In this document: positions 7,472-18,436 of the stretch, in pieces
Position numbering within the stretch: position 1 is the stretch's first letter
Layout of the letters: every line of letters begins with the position of its first letter
NCBI RefSeq assembly: GCF_030149425.1
Contig: NZ_JASBRQ010000038.1
Location: 1 to 64,000, forward strand
From: Maricaulis sp.
GTDB taxonomy: Bacteria > Pseudomonadota > Alphaproteobacteria > Caulobacterales > Maricaulaceae
DNA length: 64,000 nt
Direction of reading: 5' to 3'
Notes under the pieces: model-generated
The model's input: the letters and a program-made list of their open reading frames with translations, nothing else
What the model was told of the DNA's origin: nothing
Databases searched by the model: none
Program-made: the position numbers and the translations under genes

Positions 7472-8836
7472 ATGAGTGCGCGTATCCTTGTTGTTGACGA
7501 CCAGCCCGCCAATGTCCGGATGCTCGAGGCCAAGCTACAGGCCGAGTATTTTGACGTGTGCACGGCCTTTGATGGCCCCTCGGCGCTGACTGTCGCGACC
7601 ACCGAACAACCCGACCTGATTCTGCTCGACGTGATGATGCCGGGCATGGACGGCTATGAAACCTGCCGCCGGTTGAAAGCGGAGAGCCGCACCCGCCACA
7701 TCCCGGTGGTCATGGTTACGGCCCTCGATCAGCGTGAGGATCGTATCAGCGGCCTGGAAGCCGGTGCCGATGATTTCCTGACCAAGCCGGTCGATGATGT
7801 CACCCTGTTTGCCCGGGTTCGCAGCCTGCTGCGGCTCAAGGCGGTGCTCGACGAGCTGCGCTATCGCGATCAGGGCGGGGCCCTGGCGGGTATTGTCAGC
7901 GACCCGGCTGAACTCGACAGCGGAAAGGCCGAGGCGGTTATCATCACGCCGGATCCGAAAGCCGGTAAACGCTATGCCGCCGCGATGCCTGAAGGTGTCG
8001 GTGGCCGTGTCGTCAGTGATCCGGTTGCCGCCATCGATGCAGTAGGTGAGCGCTGCGACATTGCCCTGATCGATCTCAGTCATGCCAATTTCGACGGGCT
8101 TCGGGTGTGTGCCCGGATCCGCTCCATGCCGAAAACGCGGCAATTGCCGCTCATTGCCATTATCAATTCCGACGATGTTGCCAGCGCTGTCCGCGCGCTC
8201 GACCTTGGTGTGAATGATGTCCTGCATCGTCCGGTCGACGTCCAGGAGCTGGCGGCGCGTCTGCGGACCCAGCTGCGCCGTGCCCGCTATGCCGACAAGC
8301 TCCGCAACCGGCTGGATGAGAGCCTGGAAATGGCGGTAACGGACCCGCTCACCGGTCTGCACAATCGACGCTTCCTGTCAGCCCGCCTCAATCATGCGGT
8401 TGAAAGTGCCAATGCCGGCGGTGCTCCTGTTTCGGTGATGATCGCCGATATCGATCATTTCAAGCGCGTCAACGACACGCTGGGCCATGAGGCCGGCGAT
8501 ACCGTGCTCAAAGTCTTTGCTGAACGTCTCGGGAGCGATCTGCGCGCTCTGGACCAGGCGGCCCGTTATGGTGGCGAGGAATTCGTCGTGATGATGCCTG
8601 GCGCGGGCCTGGCGGAAGCCCAGATCGCCGCAGAGCGTCTGCGCCGGGTGATCGGTGAAACGCCGTTCCAGGTCGAGGGTATTGGCGAGGTGCCGGTCAC
8701 GGTCAGTGTCGGCCTGGCACAGCTGCATGCGGGCGAGAGCGTGGAATCGCTTCTGCGGCGGGCCGATGCAGCGCTGTACGAGGCGAAAACCGAGGGCCGG
8801 AATCGCGTTCAGGCCGCGGCGAGTGCCGCGGCCTGA
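7472..8836 (+). CDS. pleD: response regulator / diguanylate cyclase PleD
   Basis: PleD makes c-di-GMP at the cell pole when phosphorylated and drives the swarmer-to-stalked transition. The product has 454 residues, the same length as Caulobacter PleD. Order: receiver 1 (acceptor Asp53 in LLDVMMPG, Lys in FLTKP near 105), a degenerate receiver 2 (about 150-285), and a GGDEF domain with an intact active site YGGEEF. The RxxD product-inhibition site (RALD) lies exactly five residues before GGEEF, so allosteric feedback by c-di-GMP should be conserved. The start at 7472 follows GGGGGCAGGGA. Co-transcription with divK is very likely. Confidence 0.95.
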   Translation: MSARILVVDDQPANVRMLEAKLQAEYFDVCTAFDGPSALTVATTEQPDLILLDVMMPGMDGYETCRRLKAESRTRHIPVVMVTALDQREDRISGLEAGADDFLTKPVDDVTLFARVRSLLRLKAVLDELRYRDQGGALAGIVSDPAELDSGKAEAVIITPDPKAGKRYAAAMPEGVGGRVVSDPVAAIDAVGERCDIALIDLSHANFDGLRVCARIRSMPKTRQLPLIAIINSDDVASAVRALDLGVNDVLHRPVDVQELAARLRTQLRRARYADKLRNRLDESLEMAVTDPLTGLHNRRFLSARLNHAVESANAGGAPVSVMIADIDHFKRVNDTLGHEAGDTVLKVFAERLGSDLRALDQAARYGGEEFVVMMPGAGLAEAQIAAERLRRVIGETPFQVEGIGEVPVTVSVGLAQLHAGESVESLLRRADAALYEAKTEGRNRVQAAASAAA

Positions 8837-8849
8837 TCACGCATCAAAC

Positions 8850-8867
8850 AAGCAGATAAGTCTGCTT
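8850..8867. terminator. stem-loop at pleD/rpmG convergent 3' ends
   Basis: A perfect 7-bp inverted repeat AAGCAGA-TAAG-TCTGCTT overlaps the rpmG stop codon. It is AT-richer than its surroundings and placed between the convergent stops of pleD and rpmG, so a terminator role is plausible, but the T-run is weak on both strands. Confidence 0.4.
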
Positions 8868-9033
8868 ACTTGATTTTGCCTTCTTTGAATTCAACGTGCT
8901 TGCGGGCAACCGGGTCGTACTTCTTCAGTACGAGCTTCTCGGTCATGGTGCGCGCATTTTTCTTGGTCACGTAGAAATAACCCGTACCAGCCGTGGAGTT
9001 CAGGCGGATTTTAATCGTTGTCGGCTTCGCCAT
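8866..9033 (-). CDS. rpmG: 50S ribosomal protein L33
   Basis: A 55-residue large-subunit ribosomal protein. The translation begins [20 protein letters not shown] and ends FKEGKIK, matching the alphaproteobacterial L33 pattern with YVTKKNAR and [14 protein letters not shown]. It lacks the CxxC zinc-ribbon cysteines, so it is the zinc-independent form. Length is exactly typical. It sits downstream of the MFS gene on the same strand, separated by about 80 bp in which it probably has its own promoter. Confidence 0.96.
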   Translation of the reverse strand: MAKPTTIKIRLNSTAGTGYFYVTKKNARTMTEKLVLKKYDPVARKHVEFKEGKIK

Positions 9034-9116
9034 GGCTCAAAAGTCCTGGTGTTACGCGCGCGACCGGCCCCATGCCGTCGCGAGAGCGCGCGAACATACT
9101 TATCGGGGCCGCCGTG

Positions 9117-10295
9117 TCAACTCTTCGACCTGCGAAGAAGGCTGCGGGAGATGACGATCAGGGTGTAGAGGGCGGCAATCGCCGACAGGGTCCACAACAG
9201 CCCCTGGGGTCCAGCACTATCCATGGCCTGTCCGGCTAGCGGCGGGGCAAATAGTGAACCGAAGCCGTAAGCGAAGATAAAGGCGGCATTGGCCGCGGCG
9301 ATGGCGCCGCCGGAGAAGCGCTCGCCGAGCAATGACAGGCCGACGGTGTAAAGCCCGCTGGCGACGCCGGCTTGCAGGAAAAGCAGGGGCAGAAGCAGGC
9401 CGAGATTCTGCCCGGCAAAGCCGATAAGAATCGGAGTGACAGCGGCACAGGCAGCGATCCAGACCAGGGTGGCGCGGCGATTGGTCTTGTCCGCTATCCA
9501 TCCGACCGGGATCTGGAAGGCCAAAGCACCCATGGCGACCGCGACCACCATATAGCCGATCATCTGCCGGTCGAAACCGATGCGATCGGCATAGACGGGC
9601 ATCATGGAGAAGATCAGCGTCTCCAGGGCCCCAAAGGCTAGCGCTGCGAGAATCGCCGCTGGTGCGATCCACAACGCGTTCAGCGTCGCCTTGAAGGTCG
9701 AGGTCTCACTGTCCGGTGCCGTCGCCTGGGGGCCATTGAGGAAAATAACCGGCAGGACACCGAGCAGGAAAATGGCTGCCCCCAGATAGAAGGCCATGTC
9801 CCCGGCGGCATGCAGCGCCGAGAAGGCCACGCCGCCGAGCCCGAACCCGCCAGACAATGCGGTGCCATAAACGCCGAGCATCATGGCCCGGCGTTCCGGC
9901 GAGACGATCTGGTTGATCCAGGTTTCAGACAGAACGAAGACGACGGTCACAAAACAGCCGATCAGAAACCGCAAAACGAACCAGACGGCGACGTCCGGGA
10001 AGACCGGCAGCAGGACAAACAGTCCGGCGGCACCGGAAAAACTGGCCAGCATGATGGCCCGCGGCGGCAACCAGGTCATCAGTCGCGGTACGATAGGCGC
10101 CATGACAAGGGTCGAAAGCGCGGCCACCGCACCGTTCAGCCCGACGATCAGGCCGGAGCCTGTCATTTCTTCCAGACGCAGGGAAATCAACGGCATGGAG
10201 AGGCCGAAGACGATCCCGCAGATCATGGCGCAGGAAATGGCAACAATGAGCGAGCGCGTCGGAGCGAAGCGCGCATCGATGAACAGGGAAACCAT
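9117..10295 (-). CDS. MFS transporter
   Basis: A 392-residue integral membrane protein with about twelve hydrophobic segments and the two-fold MFS architecture. Inter-helix motifs include the segment around LSETWINQIVSPERRAMMLGVY between TM4 and TM5 and the cytoplasmic loop GWIADKTNRRATL (a motif-A-like sequence) between the halves. It resembles the YcaD/drug-efflux-like group, but the substrate cannot be deduced. It is 73 bp downstream of the NUDIX gene on the same strand; that gap holds repeated AGTGC elements that could be an operator. Confidence 0.85.
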   Translation of the reverse strand: MVSLFIDARFAPTRSLIVAISCAMICGIVFGLSMPLISLRLEEMTGSGLIVGLNGAVAALSTLVMAPIVPRLMTWLPPRAIMLASFSGAAGLFVLLPVFPDVAVWFVLRFLIGCFVTVVFVLSETWINQIVSPERRAMMLGVYGTALSGGFGLGGVAFSALHAAGDMAFYLGAAIFLLGVLPVIFLNGPQATAPDSETSTFKATLNALWIAPAAILAALAFGALETLIFSMMPVYADRIGFDRQMIGYMVVAVAMGALAFQIPVGWIADKTNRRATLVWIAACAAVTPILIGFAGQNLGLLLPLLFLQAGVASGLYTVGLSLLGERFSGGAIAAANAAFIFAYGFGSLFAPPLAGQAMDSAGPQGLLWTLSAIAALYTLIVISRSLLRRSKS

Positions 10296-10330
10296 GGTGG
10301 ATGGCTCTAAAGCGAGCCGCAGGAGTTACT

Positions 10331-10366
10331 TAGTGCTGAAAAATAACTAGTGCCGATATTAGCACT
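10331..10366 (-). promoter_or_regulatory. repeated AGTGC/GCACT elements before the MFS gene
   Basis: Within 36 bp, TAGTGC occurs twice (10331, 10348) and the inverted AGCACT once (10361), forming AGTGC-N8-GCACT. The sequence is AT-rich relative to its neighbours and lies 36-71 bp before the transporter start, a position that suits an operator. The regulator is unknown. Confidence 0.4.
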
Positions 10367-10368
10367 GG

Positions 10369-11049
10369 CTAGAGCTGGTCCACGGCCATACCGCCGCGGA
10401 CCTCGCGGATCCAGCGTGGCGGTTCAGGTGCCGGCGGCTGAACGCGCTTGAGTTCGTCCAGAACGAAATGGGTGATGATCGGCAGGTCCAGCGAACGGGA
10501 CTTGTCCCAAGGGACCCATTGCACGTCCTCAAGTTCATCGCTGGGCTGTGGTGCGCGATCATCGGCCAGGGCCGAGGCATCGGCGGTGAAGAACCAGGTA
10601 TCAAACCGGCGCGTGCGGCCAGGCGGCGTGATGGCGCGGGTGATCAGGCGCAGCCCGCCCAGATCGGGCAGGACACCATCGCGCAGGAAAGGTCGCCAGT
10701 GCGGGTGTCGAGAGTGATGCTGGCCGGGGCGGGCAATCAGAAGGCCGGTTTCTTCGGCCGTTTCGCGCACTGCTGCTACGGCAGCGGCGCGGGCGCGTCG
10801 TTCCGGGATCTTGCGACACATCATGTCGAGCGCTGTGGTGTCCAGATCGCGGGCGATGGGCGCAGTGGCGTCAGCCCGGTCTACCCGGCCACCTGGGAAG
10901 ACGTATTTATTGGGCATGAAGACATGCTTGGACGAGCGGCGCCCCATCAGCACTTCCAACCGGTCACCTTTGCCGCGGGTGAGGATCAATGAAGCGGCCA
11001 GGCGCGGCCGGATCGGTTTGAGTTTTTCATTGCGGGTCTCGTCGCTCAT
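10369..11049 (-). CDS. NUDIX hydrolase
   Basis: A 226-residue NUDIX-fold pyrophosphohydrolase. The box core REtAEEtGL is clear (about residues 95-105), preceded by FPGGRVD; the spacing between the box Gly and the REXXEE is stretched by an insertion of about 25 residues, as in the NUDT7/NUDT19-like group that can act on CoA or other nucleotide conjugates. The start codon overlaps the rnr stop by 4 bp (ATGA), so it is translationally coupled to ribonuclease R. Substrate unknown. Confidence 0.85.
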   Translation of the reverse strand: MSDETRNEKLKPIRPRLAASLILTRGKGDRLEVLMGRRSSKHVFMPNKYVFPGGRVDRADATAPIARDLDTTALDMMCRKIPERRARAAAVAAVRETAEETGLLIARPGQHHSRHPHWRPFLRDGVLPDLGGLRLITRAITPPGRTRRFDTWFFTADASALADDRAPQPSDELEDVQWVPWDKSRSLDLPIITHFVLDELKRVQPPAPEPPRWIREVRGGMAVDQL

Positions 11050-13301
11050 CGCCGGCGTCCTCGCTTTGGTCCGCCTCGGCGCGGGGCATGGCCCGGACGG
11101 CGCATGCCGGCGCGACGTGTAGGGCGCGGGCCTTTTTCTGGACGGGTGAGAATATCGAGCAATAGCCCGCCGGTTACCGGGGTGGCTTCTTCGATACGGA
11201 CGGTGACATTCATGCCCAGTCGATAGCGATTGCCGCTCTCTTCGCCCACCAGGGCATGGGCGCGCTCATCATGATGCCAGCGTTCGGCTCCAAGCTGGCT
11301 GATCGGTACGAGACCATCAGCACCGGTTTCCAGCAGCCGGACAAAGGCTCCGAACCGGGTCACGCCGGTAATACGGCCCTCGAACTCACCGCCAATACGT
11401 TCAGCCAGGTAAAGTGCGATAAAGCGATCGACGGCATCGCGTTCGGCCGCCATAGCCCGGCGTTCCGAATGCGTGATCTCTTCAGCAATGGTGTCGAGCC
11501 GGCTGCGTTCCTCGTCGGTCTGGCCGTCAGGGCCAAGGTCCAGGGCGCGGATCAGGGCGCGGTGAACGGTCAGGTCGGCATAGCGGCGGATCGGTGAGGT
11601 GAAATGCGCATAACGGTCCAGATTGAGCCCGAAATGGCCGAGATTCTCGGTGTCATAAATGGCCTGTGACTGGCTGCGCAGGACGACCTCGTTGACGGTC
11701 TCGTAGTGCTCGGTGCCCTTGGCTTGGGCCAGCAATTTATTGAAGCGTTTCGGCGTCGCTTTTTCGCCCTTGCTCCACTTCATCGACACAGTCTGAAGGA
11801 AATCGGACAGGCCTTCGATCTTTTCGCGCGAGGGCTGTTCATGCACCCGGTAGATCAGCGGTGTGCGCTTCATTTCCAGGCTTTCTGCGGCGCAGACATT
11901 GGCCTGGATCATGAATTCTTCGATCAGCTTGTGGGCATCGAAGCGCTCGCGCACCTCCACGCCAATTACCTGACCATCCTCGGCCACCCGGACGCGGCGT
12001 TCAGGCGCATCAATCTCGAGCGGTTCGCGATCCGCGCGCGCCTTGGAGAGTGCCTCATAGGCGCCCCAGAGCGGCCGCAGGACGCTGTCGAGCAATTGCA
12101 CGGCCTTGTCCGGCCCGCCGCCCTCAATCGCATTCTGGGCGTCTGTATAGGAGAGTTTGGCTGCCGACTTCATCCAGCCACGAATGAAGCGGTGAGAGCG
12201 TTTCTGGCCGTATTGGTCGAACACCATGCGCACGGCCATGCACGGGCGTTCTTCGAGCTCGCGCAGAGAGCACAGATCATTGGACAGCCGTTCCGGCAAC
12301 ATGGGGACGACGCGGTCGGGCAGATAGATGGAGTTGCCGCGTTTGAAGGCGCCACGATCGAGCTGGCCGCCGGGCTCGATATAGGCGGCGACATCAGCGA
12401 TAGCGACGATCACGACCCAGCCGCCCTTATTGCTGTCGTCCTCATCCGGTGCCGCATAGACCGCATCATCATGGTCCTTGGCATCGTCCGGGTCGATGGT
12501 GATCAGGGGCAGGGCGCGCAGATCCTCGCGCTGGCCCATCTTGGCCGGCTTGATCTTGCGTGTCTCGGTCAGCTCGGCCTCGGAGAAACCTTGCGGCACA
12601 CCATGGGCGTGCAGGGCGATAACGCTGCCGGCGCCGGGGCTGTCGACATCGCCGAGTACCTCGACGATCTCGGCCGTCTTGAGCCCGTAGCGGCGTTCCT
12701 TGGCAATGCGCACAAGCACGAGGTCCCCGTCTTGCGCCTTGTCATTCTCGCCCTTGGCCGGAACCAGTTCATGCCGGGTGCGTCGATCGACCGGCATCAG
12801 GCGGGCATATCCCTTTTCCGGCTTGCGCATGACGCAGAGTACACGATGCGCGCTCTGGCCGAGCTTCTTCAACAATCGCGCTTCGTAGGAGCCGTCATCC
12901 TGTTCAGCGAGGCGCACGAGCGCCTTGTCACCGATGCCGAGCGCGGTCTGGCCCGGGCCTCCCGCGCCTTCACCGGGGGCGAGGCGAATGATTGGCGCGG
13001 CGCGGTCTGCACGGACCGGTTCGGCCAGCAGCTCGCCATCGCTGTCGCGGTCGGTGATCATCACCACGGTGACCGCGGGCAGGGCGCCGGCGAGGACGTA
13101 GTTACGCTTGGAGTCCTTGGCGATGACGCCTTCTTCTTCAAGGAGCGCCAATTGCTCCTTGAGATGACGCTTATGGTCTGAGCCCTTAAGACCCAGGGCC
13201 CGCGCAAGTTCGCGCTTGCCGAACTGGCCTTCGCCCTGTTTGACGGCCTCTAAAAGGCCTTCGCGGGTGAAGCTGGCCAGTTTCGGATCCGGTTTGTTCA
13301 C
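11046..13301 (-). CDS. rnr: ribonuclease R
   Basis: A 3'-5' exoribonuclease that degrades structured RNA processively. In 751 residues: an N-terminal winged-helix region, OB/cold-shock domains, the RNB catalytic domain beginning at LITIDPDDAKDHDDAVYA (clustered catalytic Asp near 270-280) with RRYADLTVHRAL, a C-terminal S1 domain (FEGRITGVTRFGAFVRL, about 635-715) and a basic Arg/Gly-rich tail. Length is typical. It lies 3 bp after topA and is coupled to the NUDIX gene, giving a topA-rnr-NUDIX unit. Confidence 0.95.
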   Translation of the reverse strand: MNKPDPKLASFTREGLLEAVKQGEGQFGKRELARALGLKGSDHKRHLKEQLALLEEEGVIAKDSKRNYVLAGALPAVTVVMITDRDSDGELLAEPVRADRAAPIIRLAPGEGAGGPGQTALGIGDKALVRLAEQDDGSYEARLLKKLGQSAHRVLCVMRKPEKGYARLMPVDRRTRHELVPAKGENDKAQDGDLVLVRIAKERRYGLKTAEIVEVLGDVDSPGAGSVIALHAHGVPQGFSEAELTETRKIKPAKMGQREDLRALPLITIDPDDAKDHDDAVYAAPDEDDSNKGGWVVIVAIADVAAYIEPGGQLDRGAFKRGNSIYLPDRVVPMLPERLSNDLCSLRELEERPCMAVRMVFDQYGQKRSHRFIRGWMKSAAKLSYTDAQNAIEGGGPDKAVQLLDSVLRPLWGAYEALSKARADREPLEIDAPERRVRVAEDGQVIGVEVRERFDAHKLIEEFMIQANVCAAESLEMKRTPLIYRVHEQPSREKIEGLSDFLQTVSMKWSKGEKATPKRFNKLLAQAKGTEHYETVNEVVLRSQSQAIYDTENLGHFGLNLDRYAHFTSPIRRYADLTVHRALIRALDLGPDGQTDEERSRLDTIAEEITHSERRAMAAERDAVDRFIALYLAERIGGEFEGRITGVTRFGAFVRLLETGADGLVPISQLGAERWHHDERAHALVGEESGNRYRLGMNVTVRIEEATPVTGGLLLDILTRPEKGPRPTRRAGMRRPGHAPRRGGPKRGRRR

Positions 13302-13304
13302 GCC

Positions 13305-15878
<2,574 letters not shown>

Positions 15879-16009
15879 CGGGGCATTATCCAGTCCGGAA
15901 CGGGAGAATCGCCAAGCGGCACGCTAAGCGATCGGGGCGCGCGAAGGTGTGCGACCGATCTGGCGCTGTCAACTCAGCTATGCGGGGACAGTTTGCCGCG
16001 AGGCCTGTC

Positions 16010-17299
16010 TTAGCGGCCTGGAGCGACGGTAAAGCAGGGCTCGCCCTGGGCGGTGAAGTCGGCGCAGGCGGCATCGGCCTGGGACGCGCTCAAGGCCTCG
16101 AAACGGGCCCGCCAGAGCACGCCATTATCCGTCTCGACCCGGCGTGCGGCATGCTGGGCACCATTCAGGGCGGTCGAGACATGGGCGATGCGAGACAAGC
16201 GGTCGCGGGCCTGGTCGGCGGTATGATAGGCGCCGACCTGTACGGACCAGATGGTGAAGGCCGGCGGCAGGCCGGTGTCGTCCTCAGTTTGTTCCGGCTG
16301 ACCCGGTTCGCGAACCTCGTCGGTCAGTTCAATGCGCAGTGGCTGGCTGGTTTCCGCCGACCCCATTTCCGTCGGGGCGGCAACACCCAGCGCGGCAAAA
16401 TCGCTCGCGATCAGGCGTTGTTCGCGCACCGGGTTCATGCGCGGCGAGGACAGTTCCGCAAACAGCTGGGTTTCCTGGCGCCGGGCGAGGGAACCAAAAG
16501 CGGCCTCGAGCAGCTCTTCAGCATGAGCGTCGCGGGCCTGGGCGGTCGGGCCACCCATGACAACCGCGATCAAGCGGTGGCCGTGGCGTTCGGCAGAGAC
16601 GACGATATTAAAGCCGGATGCGCGGATATATCCCGTTTTCAGCCCATCGACGCCCTCGACGCGTCCGACCAGGGAATTGTGATTGCGATAGGTGCGGCCG
16701 CCATAGCGAAAGCTCTCGGCATTGAAATAGTCGAAATATTGCGGATAGTCGCGATGCAGGGCGATCGCCAGACGGGCCATGTCCCGGGCGCTGGTGACCT
16801 GGCGGCTATCGGGCAGGCCGGAGGCATTTCTAAACAGCGTGCTCTCCAGTCCGAGCGTCGCTGCGCGTTCGGTCATGTCCTCGGCGAAGCGGGTCTCACC
16901 GCCAGCGAGCCGTTCACCGACTGCGAGGGCGACATCATTGGCGCTTTTTACGATCAGCGCGAGGATGGCTTCCTCGACGGTGATCGTGTCACCGGCGCTG
17001 AGGCCCAGGCGTGAGGGCGGGGCCGAGGCGGCGCGCTGACTTACCCGAATTTGATCGCGAAGACCAATCTCGCCCAGTTCGATGGCCTCAAAGATCATGT
17101 AAAGCGTCATCATCTTGGTCAGCGAAGCGGGGTGGCGTTGCGCGTCGGAGCGGCGCGAATGCATGACCACCCCGGTGTCCTGATCGACCACGAAAGCGGC
17201 ATAGCGATCATTCGCTGCGGCGCCGGAAGTCAGCAGGACCGGCATCAGAACCGCCATGGCGAGGGCGAGAATCAGGGGGCGCTGAGTCAACATGGGCAT
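16010..17299 (-). CDS. D-alanyl-D-alanine carboxypeptidase with C-terminal SPOR domain
   Basis: An exported serine D,D-peptidase of the S11/DacA type, 429 residues. It has a signal peptide of about 29 residues, the catalytic SLTK tetrad (Ser59-Lys62), the SAND triad near residue 118 and the KTG motif near 221. After a Pro/Glu linker the last ~80 residues form a SPOR domain (WSVQVGAYHTADQARDRL), which binds denuded glycan strands and targets proteins to the septum. It should trim peptide stems in the periplasm at division sites. An alternative start lies at the third codon (17293). It is monocistronic and divergent from the phasin gene. Confidence 0.92.
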   Translation of the reverse strand: MPMLTQRPLILALAMAVLMPVLLTSGAAANDRYAAFVVDQDTGVVMHSRRSDAQRHPASLTKMMTLYMIFEAIELGEIGLRDQIRVSQRAASAPPSRLGLSAGDTITVEEAILALIVKSANDVALAVGERLAGGETRFAEDMTERAATLGLESTLFRNASGLPDSRQVTSARDMARLAIALHRDYPQYFDYFNAESFRYGGRTYRNHNSLVGRVEGVDGLKTGYIRASGFNIVVSAERHGHRLIAVVMGGPTAQARDAHAEELLEAAFGSLARRQETQLFAELSSPRMNPVREQRLIASDFAALGVAAPTEMGSAETSQPLRIELTDEVREPGQPEQTEDDTGLPPAFTIWSVQVGAYHTADQARDRLSRIAHVSTALNGAQHAARRVETDNGVLWRARFEALSASQADAACADFTAQGEPCFTVAPGR

Positions 17300-17329
17300 G
17301 TTTGTAGGCTGCGCCCCGTTTCCAGCCGG

Positions 17330-17339
17330 TTAAGCTTAA
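17330..17339. promoter_or_regulatory. TTAAGCTTAA palindrome
   Basis: A perfect 10-bp palindrome in the divergent spacer between the carboxypeptidase and phasin genes, 31 bp from the former. It may be a regulator site for the carboxypeptidase, but there is no match to a site I know. Confidence 0.25.
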
Positions 17340-17360
17340 TCCGCGTATTGAATCCTGTTA

Positions 17361-17375
17361 TTGTGCACTGCACAA
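17361..17375 (+). promoter_or_regulatory. PhaR-type operator upstream of phasin
   Basis: TTGTGCA-C-TGCACAA is a perfect 15-bp palindrome. Its inner part TGCACTGCACAA fits the TGCRNYGCASMA consensus that I recall for the alphaproteobacterial polyhydroxybutyrate regulator PhaR. It lies 8 bp before the -35 of the phasin promoter, and PhaR classically represses phasin genes until granules titrate it away. Confidence 0.75.
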
Positions 17376-17382
17376 AATTCGC

Positions 17383-17411
17383 TTGACGGGCGTGCTGCGT
17401 TTGCATATAAA
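17383..17411 (+). promoter_or_regulatory. sigma-70 promoter of the phasin gene
   Basis: TTGACG (17383-17388) and TATAAA (17406-17411) are separated by 17 bp, a near-consensus housekeeping promoter 47 bp before the phasin ATG. The PhaR-type palindrome is directly upstream. Confidence 0.75.
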
Positions 17412-17457
17412 TGCTGCGACTGCGAAGGGGTGGTCGAGCATCAGCACAGTGTGAGCC

Positions 17458-18189
17458 ATGACCGACGCACCGAAGACTGAAACCAAAACTGCCAAGCCAG
17501 CCGCGCCGTCCAAGCCGCGGGAAATTGCCAAGCCGGTTGCTGAGGCGAAAGCGCCGAATGCCGCTCCGGTCGCCAAGGCAGACGCTAAAAAGGCACCGGC
17601 GAAAGCCGCCGCCAAGCCCGCTTCGACGAAAAAGCCGGCCGCCAAGCCGGCACCGAAGAAATCCGCAGCCAAGAAGACGGTTGCCAAAAAAGCGGCACCG
17701 AAGCCCGCCGCTGCCAAGACGACAAAACCCGCGGCCGCCGCCCCGGTCGCTCAAGCCAAAGTTGGAATTGATATGAACCAGACCCTGGAAACCATGACCA
17801 CCGCCTCCAACGAAGCCGTCAAAGAAGGCTTCGAGAAGACCCTGTCCGCCGTCAATGATGCGTCCAAATTCCACAAGGAAACCGTCGACGCGATCATCGA
17901 GTCCGCTACCGTCACCGGTAAGGGCATTGAGACGGTCAACTCCAATGCGGTGGCTTATGCCAAGTCCGCCATGGAAGAGAGCGTTGCGGTGACCAAGGCC
18001 GTTGCCTCCGCGAAGTCGGTCCAGGAAATCTTCGAAATCCAGTCGGACTACGCCAAGTCGGCCATGGACACCTACCTGTCCGAGCTGAACAAGACGTCCG
18101 AGCTCTTCTCCGACCTGATGAAGAACTCCGTCAAGCCGATCAATGACCGCGTCTCTGCGGCGATCGATCTGGCTCAGTCCCAGCGTTAA
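17458..18189 (+). CDS. phasin family protein with histone H1-like N-terminus
   Basis: A polyhydroxyalkanoate granule-associated protein of 243 residues. Residues 1-100 are almost wholly Lys/Ala/Pro (AAKP-like repeats, histone H1-like, expected to bind DNA); residues about 104-243 form an alpha-helical phasin_2 domain (MNQTLETMTTASNEAVKEGFEKTL, then KSVQEIFEIQSDYAKSAMDTYLSELNKTSELF). PhaF of Pseudomonas joins similar parts in the opposite order and uses them to tether granules to the nucleoid. Met105 (17770) could be an internal start giving a short phasin. A promoter, a PhaR-type operator and a strong terminator make it a free-standing transcription unit. Confidence 0.88.
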   Translation: MTDAPKTETKTAKPAAPSKPREIAKPVAEAKAPNAAPVAKADAKKAPAKAAAKPASTKKPAAKPAPKKSAAKKTVAKKAAPKPAAAKTTKPAAAAPVAQAKVGIDMNQTLETMTTASNEAVKEGFEKTLSAVNDASKFHKETVDAIIESATVTGKGIETVNSNAVAYAKSAMEESVAVTKAVASAKSVQEIFEIQSDYAKSAMDTYLSELNKTSELFSDLMKNSVKPINDRVSAAIDLAQSQR

Positions 18190-18227
18190 GCGAGCGACGC
18201 TGTCGCGTCATCCCAATCTCGTGAGTG

Positions 18228-18268
18228 AAAATGGGTCCGGCGTCCGCGCCGGGCCCATTTTGTTTGGG
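18228..18268 (+). terminator. rho-independent terminator after phasin
   Basis: A 14-bp stem AAATGGGTCCGGCG / CGCCGGGCCCATTT with a single G-T wobble and a 4-nt loop is followed by TGTTTG. It lies 39 bp after the phasin stop. Confidence 0.85.
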
Positions 18269-18436
18269 GTTCAGCTGCGCCGGAATTCAGGCGGCCGGGG
18301 AAAAGCCGGGAAACCCGCTGAACTTCATGTTACTATATTTTGATGGATGGTTAGCAGGAGGCCTCTTTCCGGCCCGTCCGCCCCTTCCTATCTATCTGTG
18401 CGAAGTGCCTGAGTAATAATCGAGACCGATTAAAAT

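Noticed and set aside
11706-13181. Long open frame on the plus strand (491 codons)
   Set aside because: It is fully antisense to rnr, with His/Gln/Asp-rich composition typical of shadow frames in high-GC DNA and no recognisable domain.
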